Shown here one piece after another: positions 34,735 to 43,978 of a stretch of DNA of 64,000 nucleotides. Under the pieces are notes generated by a model. That model made no database searches. It was given only the letters and a program-made list of their open reading frames with translations, and was not told the origin of the DNA. This DNA is from Papilionanthe hookeriana x Papilionanthe teres. Its lineage: Eukaryota > Streptophyta > Magnoliopsida > Asparagales > Orchidaceae. Both the position numbers and the translations under genes were made by a program. Each line of letters starts with the position of its first letter. The first letter of the stretch is position 1. The DNA is taken from contig CM040431.1 of NCBI GenBank assembly GCA_022702705.1, forward strand, positions 27,173,623 through 27,237,622. Direction: 5' to 3'.

Positions 34735-34925
34735 TTTTTGAGGTAGTTTGCCTAGTGCAACATAAATCTTCAGCTTTTCATTAGGCATTTGCATAATCAT
34801 GTTATGCAAATTACTCCCTAACTGGTCTTAGGACTCTGAGGTAGTCGTTTGGTACGACATAAACCCTCACATCTTTGAGGCTATTTGTGTGATTATGTCA
34901 TACAAGCATAAGTCCTGATTAACTA
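34735..34925 (-). repeat. Imperfect tandem repeat of about 95 bp in LTR copy B
   Basis: Two diverged units, each containing an inverted repeat around a TCAT/ATGA core and the phrase GGACT(C/T)..GGTAGT. The same pair is at 1866-2056 in copy A and 47104-47300 in copy C, so the duplication predates the copies. Confidence 0.6.
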
Positions 34926-35209
34926 AAATTGGCAGGATTACAACATTAAATAAGTTCTCTCAAATTGAAGCCAAACAATAGGATAGTTCGGAAAGTTGCC
35001 AAGATTCTTCTTGGATCCTCAGCTTCTCCTACTTCCTTCCTTTGGACTCTTAAAATAAACTGTTCCATGTTTGATCCAATCCCTTTTGAAATTCCAAAAT
35101 TTAATCCTTTGAAACCTTAAACTTTGAAATTCTTAAGAGCAAAATCACTGATCATTATCGAGAGTTTTCTTAAACGATTCCCTTCGTTTAAGATGTAATT
35201 AACTATAGA

Positions 35210-35430
35210 GGCTTTCCCTTATAGGGAACTTTAAGAACCCAGGTAATGTAAACCCTGCTTAATTCCTTTATATTAAGCAGGGGAACTTGTCGGCTTATAA
35301 ATTGGTTCGCAGACCAAACGGATGTCACAAATCTTTTAGTTTATTTAATCGAGCCCCATCATCAAGCAGTGTGTCTATTCTTCAGGATAGATACACGGTT
35401 TGTGGTACGGTGCTCGTTTATATAAACTAT
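35210..35430 (+). promoter_or_regulatory. Promoter-proximal block and TATA box of Tat-1 LTR
   Basis: Shared with copies A and C: GGCTTTCCCTTATAGGG, ACCAAACGGATGTC, an imperfect hairpin around TCTATTCTTCAGGATAGA (35371-35396) and a TATA site TATATAAA at 35419-35426. RNA would start near 35450, leaving only about 110 bases for R and U5 and about 6.7 kb for U3. Confidence 0.55.
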
Positions 35431-35564
35431 TTGGGATGTGAGATCGGTTTAATTTCATATCTTAAAATTTTTAAACATAAAATTACTTTCAAAAATCAAA
35501 TGCTACTTTTTAAACTATATATATTTAAATTAAATTTAAAAACTAAAAGTACGCCGACAACTTC

Positions 35565-35582
35565 TGGCGAATCCGCTGGGGA
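35565..35582 (+). promoter_or_regulatory. Primer-binding site, tRNA-Arg type (Tat-1)
   Basis: TGGCGAATCCGCTGGGGA follows ACTTC after the LTR end. It differs by one base from the TGGCGACTCCGCTGGGGA form known from Tat/Ogre elements, which pairs with the 3' end of a tRNA-Arg. Confidence 0.85.
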
Positions 35583-36164
35583 AAGTTCCTCTCTTTATTT
35601 TGACTAGATGGTTTTGCTTTCATAAATCGGTAGTGAGTCCATACCCCTAGTGGACAAAATTACCATTCTTTCCGTTGGCATACCACGTTCATTTCTGTCT
35701 TGAACGGGTTTAGTCAACTCTCTTGGATTTTGGAGCCACTGTTTAGACACCCCTAAACAGAGAGGCTCCAGAATCATTCTACCTCTTAGAGGTGGGGTGG
35801 ACCACCAATAGGTGTTAGCTTAGGAGCAGGCCCTCGAGTTGAGAAGTCTTGCGAGACTTTCTCTTCCTTTTCAATTATGGATTGGATCCCTTACCTTTTC
35901 TATACCCTTTCTCTTTTAATTATTTTGCCCCTAACAAACAAATCTTCTAATGAACAAACCTTTTAATAAACAAACCTTTTTAAACCACAAATACACGAAT
36001 AAGACAAAATTTGAAGTACCTTATAAATAAGACTAAGAAAACAAAAAGATAAATGAAAATGTGTTCGGACTCTTTTTCTGGAGAAATCTTTTTTCGTCCT
36101 GGAAAGTTTTGTGATAAAAGAAAGCATAATTTGGAACTGACATTCAAAATCTACCCTACAGAAG
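35583..36164 (+). other. Tat-1 untranslated leader
   Basis: About 580 bases with no coding region; C/T-rich from 35860 (CTTCCTTTTC, CCTTACCTTTTCTATACCC). It ends in CTACCCTACAG four bases before the ATG at 36165, a possible 3' splice site. The minus-strand frame 35963-36346 is regarded as a shadow. Confidence 0.5.
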
Positions 36165-36392
36165 ATGTCTGCACCGAAGCTGATTTTCTCCTTCACCAAT
36201 GGACTGGACCTGGTAGTTAGCAAGGACGAGCTGCCTGACGATGCGATCATTCGCTCTGGACAAGGATTTGATAATACGAACATTAAGTTCACCAATGTTA
36301 CTCTCTTCGTGCTGATGGCCAAAGTACCGGAGACCATCGAACCCATAATTGAGTTTAATTTGAAGTCAACCCAAGAGTTTCGTCCCCTGTAA
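36165..36392 (+). CDS. Tat-1 small leader ORF (75 residues) before gag
   Basis: MSAPKLIFSFTNGLDLVVSK, then DELPDDAIIRSGQGF, NIKFTNVTLFVLMAK and VPETIEPIIEFNL. I do not recognise a domain. A related start (MSSGRLVLNFKNGVSLALNE) is found at 59789 in a third Tat fragment, also behind a pyrimidine-AG tract, so the ORF belongs to the family. It may be the N-terminus of Gag separated by a stop and frameshift: the same phase stays readable with RRLAATPRTVVSTP up to about 36510, and gag proper continues in another phase from about 36513. Confidence 0.5.
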   Translation: MSAPKLIFSFTNGLDLVVSKDELPDDAIIRSGQGFDNTNIKFTNVTLFVLMAKVPETIEPIIEFNLKSTQEFRPL

Positions 36393-36512
36393 AAGGTCCC
36401 AGTTGAGCGGAATACTGCTGTTCATAGGAGGTTAGCTGCTACCCCCAGGACTGTTGTCTCCACCCCCACCGGTCTGATCATCACTGCACCTACCCGACTC
36501 CCGCCAAACTGA

Positions 36513-38700
36513 AAGAGAATGAAGTCCAAGTCAGTGATGAACCTATTACCGTGGAGCGTTCAGACTTTGCTGCAATATCGTCTATTTTCGAGATAGGGTC
36601 CAGTTCAATATTTGCACCCTTAACCCGTACGCAAAGAAGGAATAAGAATAGAAAGATTGCTAAGATGAAGAGAACCAATGCTACTGAAGCTGCATTTCTT
36701 AAAGAGATTCCTGAAGAAGAAGAAGAACTGCTTGAGATCTCACCGCTATTGGAGAGGAGTAGGTTCCACCCTCTCTCTGCTGCATCTGATGAGGAAGATG
36801 CCCGAAAGATCGCCGATGCGTTACCCTTACCTGCATACTACAGTGATTGTAAGAGGAAGAAGATCAAGACTACGCCGCTTACCCGATTGCGAGCAGCAGT
36901 GGAGAAGTTAGCCAGAAAGGAGGGATGCCCCGTGTTAGAAATTCTGAGAAGGATGGGACGAGTACCTGCTAGATCCTTCCTCAGACCACGAGTAGACCCC
37001 GTCACTGCCATAGAGAGGCCAAGGAAGAAGGTACGAGCTGGCGAGAGAAGTTCACCTGTTGTTGTATCAGGCCACCATATTAGGGAGCACACCACCTACC
37101 GTCGTACAGTAGACAGGCCATCCGGTCCTAGGCCTCCTACTGCAAGAAGAATGGTGTGACAACCTATTATTGCTGAACCGATACTGACAGAACGCTATGG
37201 GAAGATAAGTCTCGTCAGAGAGCCCGAATCTGAGGACAGTGCTGCTGCTCTAAAGGAAACTCCTGAAGATGAAGTTCAACAGTCATCGCCTGACAACCGC
37301 GAGACCATTTAAAAAAGACCTCTTGAAGCTGCTATAGGAAAGCTAAGAACTGACATCCAACGGTTGGCAAGAGAAAGAAGAGAAGGACTGAGGAATGAAG
37401 AAGAACCATCATAACTCAAGGAAGAAGAATTTGCCGAGATCAATTTAGTTGAGACTCGAGCATCGTCAGCTTTGCAGGGAGCTCCATCAACTTCGGAGGG
37501 AGACGACCTAGAGGCAATGAGAGCACGTCTTCGAGAAAAGAAAGATACGATCTACCGAATGGAAAAGAAGATGGAGGAGATGGTGGTCGCCTTAGCCACA
37601 CTCCAGGGTCAGCCTCAACCTTAGAAGGAAACACCTCCAGAGATTATTCACATTGCCGATGGAGGAAAAGAAATTACATCCGTCAACGGAGATGAGCAGC
37701 CAAAGAAGGATTCGGCGCAAAGCATGATCCCCGAAAAGGATATTAAGAATATGGTGGAACATCAGGTGCGAGAAGCCTTAGCCCAGTCTAAGAGTGGAGC
37801 ATCTATTCAGACGGGTAGACCTTACCCAGAAGAATTTGTTGCAGTCCAATACCCAAAGGGCTTCGCACCACCTCTGTTTAAGACTTTCGACGGTACGGGA
37901 AACCCCCGGCAGCATGTCACGCATTTTCGTGCCAGTTGCTGCAATGCCGGTGGAAGCGACGCTTTGCTATTTCGTCAGTTCGTCAGCAGCTTGTTAGGGA
38001 TCGCCTTCGATTGGTACGTAGAATTGTCGAACGGTTCAGTCAAGACCTATTCAAAATTGGAGAACCTTTTCGTTAAATGGTTTGCTGGGGCTCGGCACCA
38101 CATCACTATCGGTGATCTAGTGGTGGAGCAACAGAAATCGAATGAAACCTTGGTGAATTACATAATTTGATGGAGGAACTTAAGCATGAAGTGTGAACCA
38201 CAACTTCAAGAACAGCATGCGATCCGTATCTTGTTGAAGAGTATCCACGGCCCGATAGCACTTCTCCACAAAGGATTCACAATTAAGACTTTTGAGAAGT
38301 TTCTTAGCAAGGCCCGGAGCTTGCAGGAGGAAGCGAAACAGCTGAGCTTTGTCGACAAGACTGAGAAGCATAAGCCAATGAAAGCTTTCGAGAAGAAATC
38401 GGGAATCATCGCGGCAGTAGATAAAGGTAAGCAGCCAGTGCAAATACAACCAGAGCGACCGCAACCAAGTTATCAACCACCGCAACAGAGTTATCAATAA
38501 CCTCAGCAGAGCTATCAGCAGCCTCGACCGAGTTATCAGTCATCGCAGCAGCATGATCAACTGCCACCTCGCCGATCACGTGGCCTGGAGGAGCTTTTGA
38601 ATAAGAAATACCCCTTCAAGACTGAAGCAGTGGCCAAGATGTTTCGCAGTTTGATTAAGATGGCCAACTTTTAGTTGCTAGAGCCTAGGAGGCAGTAGGA
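36513..38700 (+). pseudogene. gag: Tat-1 gag
   Basis: One phase throughout (36551, 37724 and 38186 agree) with stops at 37157, 37309, 37412, 37622, 38168, 38498 and 38672. N-terminal basic and acidic stretches (TRTQRRNKNRKIAKMKR, EEEEELLEISPLLE), then a coiled-coil-like part (ARLREKKDTIYRMEKKMEEM). The Retrotrans_gag domain is at 37860-38200: FKTFDGTGNPRQHVTHFRA, LLFRQFVSSLLGIAFDWY, TYSKLENLFVKWFAGARHH, LVVEQQKSNETLVNYI. A tyrosine/glutamine repeat (QQSYQ units) follows at 38455-38560. The zinc knuckle region is lost by a deletion near 38710, although Tat-2 keeps it. Confidence 0.8.
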
Positions 38701-40472
38701 AATCAATAAGAAGGATGCTCGGACACAAGATAGAAGACTGTTTTACCTTCAAAATTTTTTTTCGGAAAGGGAAAATAACGATCCCGAGGGAATAGATGAA
38801 GAAGTCCCAAAAAGGAGGTTCCGTTAATGTTATTTCAATGGGTCCTATTGTTCTGATAGACCCGTACACGATCGACGATGGATGGAGTACTGTTTGGAAG
38901 AAGTCCTCGAAGAAAATTTTGGATCACATCTAGACTGCTTTGGTGCGCACTTCAATTTAGAATTCGACACTTGCCAAGCTGACACTATCTCTTGTGATTG
39001 AAGAACCTCCCCAGAAGGAGGAGAAGATCGTGGAAGGAGAAAAGACCGAAGCTCCGAGGGGTAGACTAGGGGCTGCTTTTCCTAGGATGGTTGTTTCCAA
39101 TTCAGGGGAGAAATCCATCGGATCTCTGACTCTGTATGATTATCTTTCCTCCCCTGTGGGATACTATAATGATAAGAGTTATAGTGTTGGCTACGTTTTG
39201 ACTGTTAATAACTATTACTTAACTAACAACAACCAACCTAATCTAGATCTCGATTTCGATACGATTAACGATTCTCAAATCATACAAAACCTCGATGACG
39301 ACGATGAAGGAAAGGACGTCTATGAGAGTGGCTGCGAAAGTTCAAGAAGTGACGAGTCCATTTGTGAATTCCGAGGAGCTCCGATCACGATAGAATTAGA
39401 GCAGTCAGATTCCAAAGCAACTCAAGAAGGGCCAGTCATTCCAATTCAAAAGGAGACACCGGCAGATTCAGCACCAGATTCAGAAGAAATAACAGAAGTC
39501 AATCTAAGAAGTGGAAAAGTTCTACCCCCAAGAATGGGACCAAAGGATAAAGGAAAGCAGGTGGTTGTTCAGGAAGAGCTAACCCCAGCAGAGGAATTTC
39601 CCATTCGGGAAGAAATTAAAGAACTTGGTAATAAAGTGGACTATAACGTGCTAGCCCATCTTAGGAAGCTGCCAGCCAAACTAAGCATCTATGACGCTCT
39701 GATCCTGTCAAATGAGATGAGGGAAACTCTAGTCAAGGCTTTACTTGATCCAAAAATTTGTTTAGCTCAAATGGCCGGTAATTCCTTAGATGAGGTTTGC
39801 TCATTAAAAGAACAGCGTGGTGTTATTTTCACGAACAATGATCTATTACTTGGAACAGCTGATCACAATTGACCTCTGTACATTTCAGTCACTATCGAGA
39901 AGTTCACGCTCTCCAGGGTGTTAGTTGATCCGGGTGCATTGATCAACATAATTAATCTTCAGACGTTAGCATGCTTGGAAATTGATGCCCGCGATCTCGA
40001 AGCAGACACAATGTTACTGAGAGGTTTCAATCAGAAAGGAGAAAAAGCTCTTGGATCGATAACACTATCAATGAGAATTAGTGATTTGGCAAGAACAACC
40101 GCAAAGTTCCATATAATTGATTCTGAGACATCGTTCAACGCTCTCTTGGGTCGGCCGTGGATCCATGAAAACCTGATGGTACCGTCGTCTCTACACCAGT
40201 GCATAAAGTATTATGAAGGAGGGGAAGAACAGTGTATCAAAGGTGACTTGCAACTGTTTTCCATGCACGAAATTGGAATTCACGAAGATGCAGTCTACTA
40301 CGCACCTCCGAAGAAAGTTATCTTTTTCAGAAATGCCATACCTAATGAAGAAAAAGAAGTTCAAGACGATGAGGAACCTAAAGTTCTAGTTCAACAGTTA
40401 TTCACCACTCCCTTACGGCGAGATGGTGAAGGTTTCTCTAGAACTCGCACCCGTGGTCAAGGCCGGGGATGA
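38701..40472 (+). pseudogene. Tat-1 Gag-PR linker and aspartic protease
   Basis: Open for 292 codons at 38994-39872 and, after one TGA at 39870, 184 codons at 39918-40472 in the same phase. The linker is acidic (NLDDDDEGKDVYESGCESSR) and contains EVNLRSGKVLPP and YNVLAHLRKLPAKLSIYDAL, typical of plant Ty3/gypsy Gag-PR joints. Protease: RVLVDPGALINII at 39915-39953, where the usual D-[ST]-G is D-P-G (39927-39935), then GSITLSMRI, TAKFHIIDSETSFNALLGRP and WIHENLMVPSSLHQCIKY. The Pro next to the catalytic Asp should impair activity. The tail is R/G-rich (TRTRGQGRG). Confidence 0.8.
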
Positions 40473-41255
40473 GGTTGAGGAAGAAACGGTGGAAAACTGG
40501 TCATCAGTGTTGATTGGGAGTACAGTTCTGAAGAAGAAGAAACTAAGAAGCAAGTAATGAAGATAAATCAAAAGAAACCCCAATTCAAGATCTCTCTCGA
40601 AGAAGAAAAGAACGAAGAATACAAATTAATGTACGAGAAGATTAACCACTATGTGCTTACTATGACCCTAACCCCGATCCACTCTAATAAGGTCGAGGGT
40701 TTGGTGGTCAAGGAAGTGCATGGTGGCGATGTTACGCCGATCAAGTTTTACCATGGTACTTCTTCTTCCAATGCTGAAAATGATATAAAATTTGAAGATG
40801 TTGCTTCATCTAAATTAATGGAATTGTCTTTCAAGTGGTACTTTCCCTGTGTTCAAAATTTGATTCAATGTGGTATCTTACCTAAACAGTGGTCAAAAGG
40901 TCAATCACAGCGCTTTAAAAAATTATGGAATAACACCGGTCGACCGCCCAATTCAAAGCATGGTCTCGGATTCGGCATAGTAATGCCAGCTGATGATACA
41001 AATTTTTGCTTGGTTGTCACTTGCGAGCCTAATGAAGGCTTCCTAGAAGCTTCAGATGATCTTGAGGATCTACCAATCGGAGACGTTCCGCCAGAATTTG
41101 AAGAAGAAATTAAATCTACAATAGACGAGTTAATGGAAGTTAACTTAGGTACTAGCGAAGAGCCTAGGCCGACCTTTGTTAGCTCCTTACTCAATAAAGA
41201 AGACTGCGAAGAAATGATCAAGCTACTAATGGAATTCAAGGACTGTTTTGCTTGA
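40473..41255 (+). pseudogene. Tat-1 PR-RT linker
   Basis: 232 open codons at 40557-41255 in the phase of the protease. It has YFPCVQNLIQCGILPKQWSK and GRPPNSKHGLGFG, then an acidic segment with EFEEEIKSTIDELMEVNLGT and KEDCEEMIKLLMEFKDCFA, the last being the usual lead-in to RT. In Ogre elements an intron has been described between PR and RT; no clear splice pair is seen here. The minus-strand frames at 40901-41600 are shadows. Confidence 0.65.
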
Positions 41256-42640
41256 GTTATGATGAAATGCCAGTATTAGCTCCAGAGGTTGCAATTCATA
41301 AGCTAGGAGTGTGAGACAAGCTCCGAGAAGAATGCGTCTAGAGATTGAACAACAAGTTATAGCTGAAGTTAAGAAGCTAATTGACGCTAAATTTGTCCGT
41401 GAAGAACAATACCCGACTTGGTTAGCCAATGTGGTACCAGTTAGAAAGAAGAATGGACAGATCAAAATCTGCGTGGATTTCAGAGATTTTAATAAAGCAT
41501 GCCCAAAGGATGAATTCCCGCTACTGATTCCAGAATTGATGATCGATATTGCTTCAACACATGAGATCTTTTCTTTCTTGGATGGATCGTCAGGATACAA
41601 CTAGATAAAGATGACACCAGAGGACGAAAAGCTCACAGCATTTAAAACGCCAATCGGAGTATCTTTGCTACACAGTAATGCATTTCTGATTGAAGAACGT
41701 AGAAGCGGCCTACCAAAGAGCAATGACAAGGATTTTTGATGATCTCATTCACAACCAAGTTGAGTGCTACGTGGATGATGCAGTCATCAAGAGCAAACCG
41801 AAGGAAGATCACCTGTATGATTTGAGAATTGTTTTCGAGCGATTAAGATAATTTAACCTTAAGATGAATCCCCTGAAATGTGCCTTCGGCGTCACCTCTG
41901 GAAAATTCTTAGGATTTGTTATCCGACATCGCGGAATTGAAATCGATCCGGAGAAGATTAAAGCTATCTTAGAAATGCCGCCTCTTAAAACTTTGAAACA
42001 ACTACAATCCTTTCAAGGGAGGTTGGCATATCTTCGACGCTTTATTTCTTATTTGTCAGGTTCGTATCAACCCTTCTCAGCATTAGTTAAAAAAGACGCC
42101 AAATTTGTTTGGGAAGATAAATGCCAGCGGGCCTTCGAGGACATTAAGCAGTATCTAATGACACCTCCTGACTTAGCAGCCCCAATCTCGGGTCGACCGT
42201 TGATACTTTATACTGCAGCTTTAGACGACTCTCTCGGAGCCCTGCTAGCCCAGGTCAATGACGAAGGTAAACAAAATTCTCTCTACTAATTGAGTCTTCG
42301 TCTAATTCCGATGGAGGTAAAGTATCCCCCGATTGAGAAGCATTGTTTGTCCCTGATCTTCACCGCTCAAAAGCTCAGGCATCACATGCTCTCTCATAAG
42401 GTCAACCTTATCTCGAAGTTTAATCTGTTACAATACTTGATGACCTGCCCGACGCTTTCCGGCAGACTTGCCAGGTGGTCGATGATACTATTGCAATTCG
42501 ATATAACTTTTGTTCCCCTTCGTGCCGTAAAGGGACAAGTCCTAGCAGACTTCCTCGCAGCGCACCCTTTACCTACAAAATTGCCGCTCAACGACGACTT
42601 GCCAGATGAGCAGATAATGAGCTTAGAAGACCCCGATGAT
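41256..42640 (+). pseudogene. Tat-1 reverse transcriptase and RNase H
   Basis: RT starts after a frameshift with RQAPRRMRLEIEQQVIAEVK, then PTWLANVVPVRKKNGQIKIC, VDFRDFNKACPKDEFPL, FSFLDGSSGYN and a TAG at 41602. The palm between 41610 and 41860 is badly eroded, but YVDDAVIKS is readable near 41763. From 41864: NPLKCAFGVTSGKFLGFVI, GIEIDPEKIKAI, SFQGRLAYLRRFI, LILYTAALDDSLGALLAQV, a TAA at 42287, then IPMEVKYPPIEKHCLSLIF and the RNase H end (MTCPTLSGRLARWSMILLQF, GQVLADFLAAHPLP). Confidence 0.8.
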
Positions 42641-43040
42641 CGACGTTGGGAATTGTACTTTGACAGAGCATCCTCAGCACAGAATAACAAGGAATCCTAA
42701 ACAATAGTGCCCGGTAAGGCAGGAATCGGACTAATATTCATAACACCAGAGCGGGGGATGTTAAGGTACTCCTACCATTTAACAGAACCGTGTACAAATA
42801 TTGAAGCAGAATATGAAGACCTTATAACCGGACTGGAATTAACCATTTAAATGGGATAACAGATATCAACATCTACGAAGATTGGCAGTTGTTCATACAA
42901 CAGGTCGCAAGACAGTACAAAATTCTGAAACAAAGACTCGAGTAGTACTTTCAGTATGCAATGAAGTTGTTGGAACAAATTACGAATGTAACAATCTACA
43001 AGATTCCCATAAGAGAAAACGCTCTTGCAGATGTGCTAGC
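42641..43040 (+). pseudogene. Tat-1 second (archaeal-type) RNase H
   Basis: WELYFDRASSAQ (first acidic residue), a TAA at 42698, KAGIGLIFITPERGMLRYSY, TEPCTNIEAEYEDLITGLEL (E), a decayed GDS region (IYEDWQLFIQQVARQYKILK) and RENALADVLARLSK. Two RNase H domains in a row mark the Tat lineage. Broken by stops and frameshifts at 42850-42960. Confidence 0.75.
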
Positions 43041-43978
43041 CCGCCTTTCAAAAAATTTTGCCTGCTTACAGGATGAGTCAGTTGAAATGTCAGTTCAGGG
43101 ACAACAGGTCCTATCGCAGTTCGACATGGATGCGTTACATATATCAGAAAAAGAAGAAGAAATAGTTGTAGCAGTGACAGAAACTATAGAAGATTGGTGG
43201 CACTCGTTAATAGACTACCTGCAAATAGGAAATCTACGGGACGATAAGTCGTTAGCCCATCAAATAAAGAAAAGAACTTTGTCTTACACATTAATAAATA
43301 ATACCTTATACAGAAGGTCTTTCGATCAGATGTGGCTAAGGTGCCTGAGTGGGTCTGAAGCTTGTGAGATTGTTAAAGAGGTGCACTTAGGACTTTATGG
43401 TGCTCATCAGTTGGGTCCAAAGATAAAAATAAAGATTAAGAGACTAGGGTACTATTGGCCCTCAATGATGACCGACTGCATGAAAACTGCCAGAAGTTGT
43501 CACCAGTGTCAAGTGCATGGAGTGGTTCTACACCAACCTCCAAATGTGCTACATCTGACAATCGTGTCGTGGCCGTTTGAATGTTGGGGCATAGACATTG
43601 TGGGTCCGATAGAACCGCCTTCCTCCAGAGGACAACGCTTTATTCTTGCAGCTACAGACTACTTTTCAAAGTGGGCAGAAGCAGTACCACTCAGAGAAGT
43701 GAAGGCACATCACGTCTTTGCAGTTCTTCAGAAATCAAGTCGTCTACCGTTTCGGGATACCGCGCAGAATTATCTTAGATAATGGGTCAGCTTTCAGAAG
43801 TACGAAGATCAACAGTTTTGTCAGAATGCACGGTATAGATTGGCGCTTTTTGACGATTTACTATCCAAGAGCGAACAGCCTGACCGAGGCATTTAATAAA
43901 ACTCTCGTCCAAATTTTAAAGAAAACTTTGGGAGACAACAAAAGAAATTGGCACGAGAAGTTGTTAGAAGCCTTGTGG
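43041..43978 (+). pseudogene. Tat-1 integrase, 3'-truncated
   Basis: Open 42961-43782: YTLINNTLYRRSFDQMWLRC, then the HHCC domain (VHLGLYGAHQLGPK, ARSCHQCQVHG) and the core WGIDIVGPIEPPSSRG (first D) with AATDYFSKWAEAVPL. A one-base shift near 43720 leads to 43718-44002: IPRRIILDNGSAFRS (second D), YYPRANSLTEAFNKT (E) and NWHEKLLEALW. The frame then leaves the integrase at about 43978. Catalytic residues are kept; the C-terminal domain is gone. Confidence 0.85.

Larger units (their letters stand above)
28724..35559 (+). repeat. Tat-1 5' LTR, copy B (6.8 kb)
   Basis: Starts TGTTGAGCTC and ends CGCCGACA five bases before the PBS. Reverse complement of copies A and C along its length. Landmarks: C/A-rich segment 29230-30320, CpG-bearing segment 30480-31510, AT-rich middle 31520-34300, tandem-repeat zone 34735-34925, promoter-proximal block 35210-35430. 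Open frames inside (for example 30549-30737 minus, 30966-31214 plus, 31233-31451 minus) are short, overlap and are not shared by all copies, so none is called a gene. Confidence 0.85.
28724..43978 (+). mobile_element. Tat-1, Tat/Ogre-like retrotransposon, 5' LTR to INT
   Basis: 5' LTR 28724-35559, tRNA-Arg-type PBS 35565-35582, leader, small ORF 36165-36392, gag, PR, linker, RT-RNase H, archaeal-type RNase H, INT. It lies in the Athila-3 integrase with GGGGT (28719-28723) as the left target half. INT is cut at about 43978, where a second gag begins; there is no 3' LTR. The second RNase H, the PBS type and the giant LTR together place it in the Tat lineage. Confidence 0.85.

Noticed and set aside
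38180..38497. Antisense frame over Tat-1 gag, repeated at 45644-45873
   Set aside because: It mirrors the sense gag codons; similarity between copies follows from gag homology.
40901..41600. Two minus-strand frames over the Tat-1 linker and RT, repeated at 56322-56621
   Set aside because: Shadows of the RT and linker coding sequence on the other strand.
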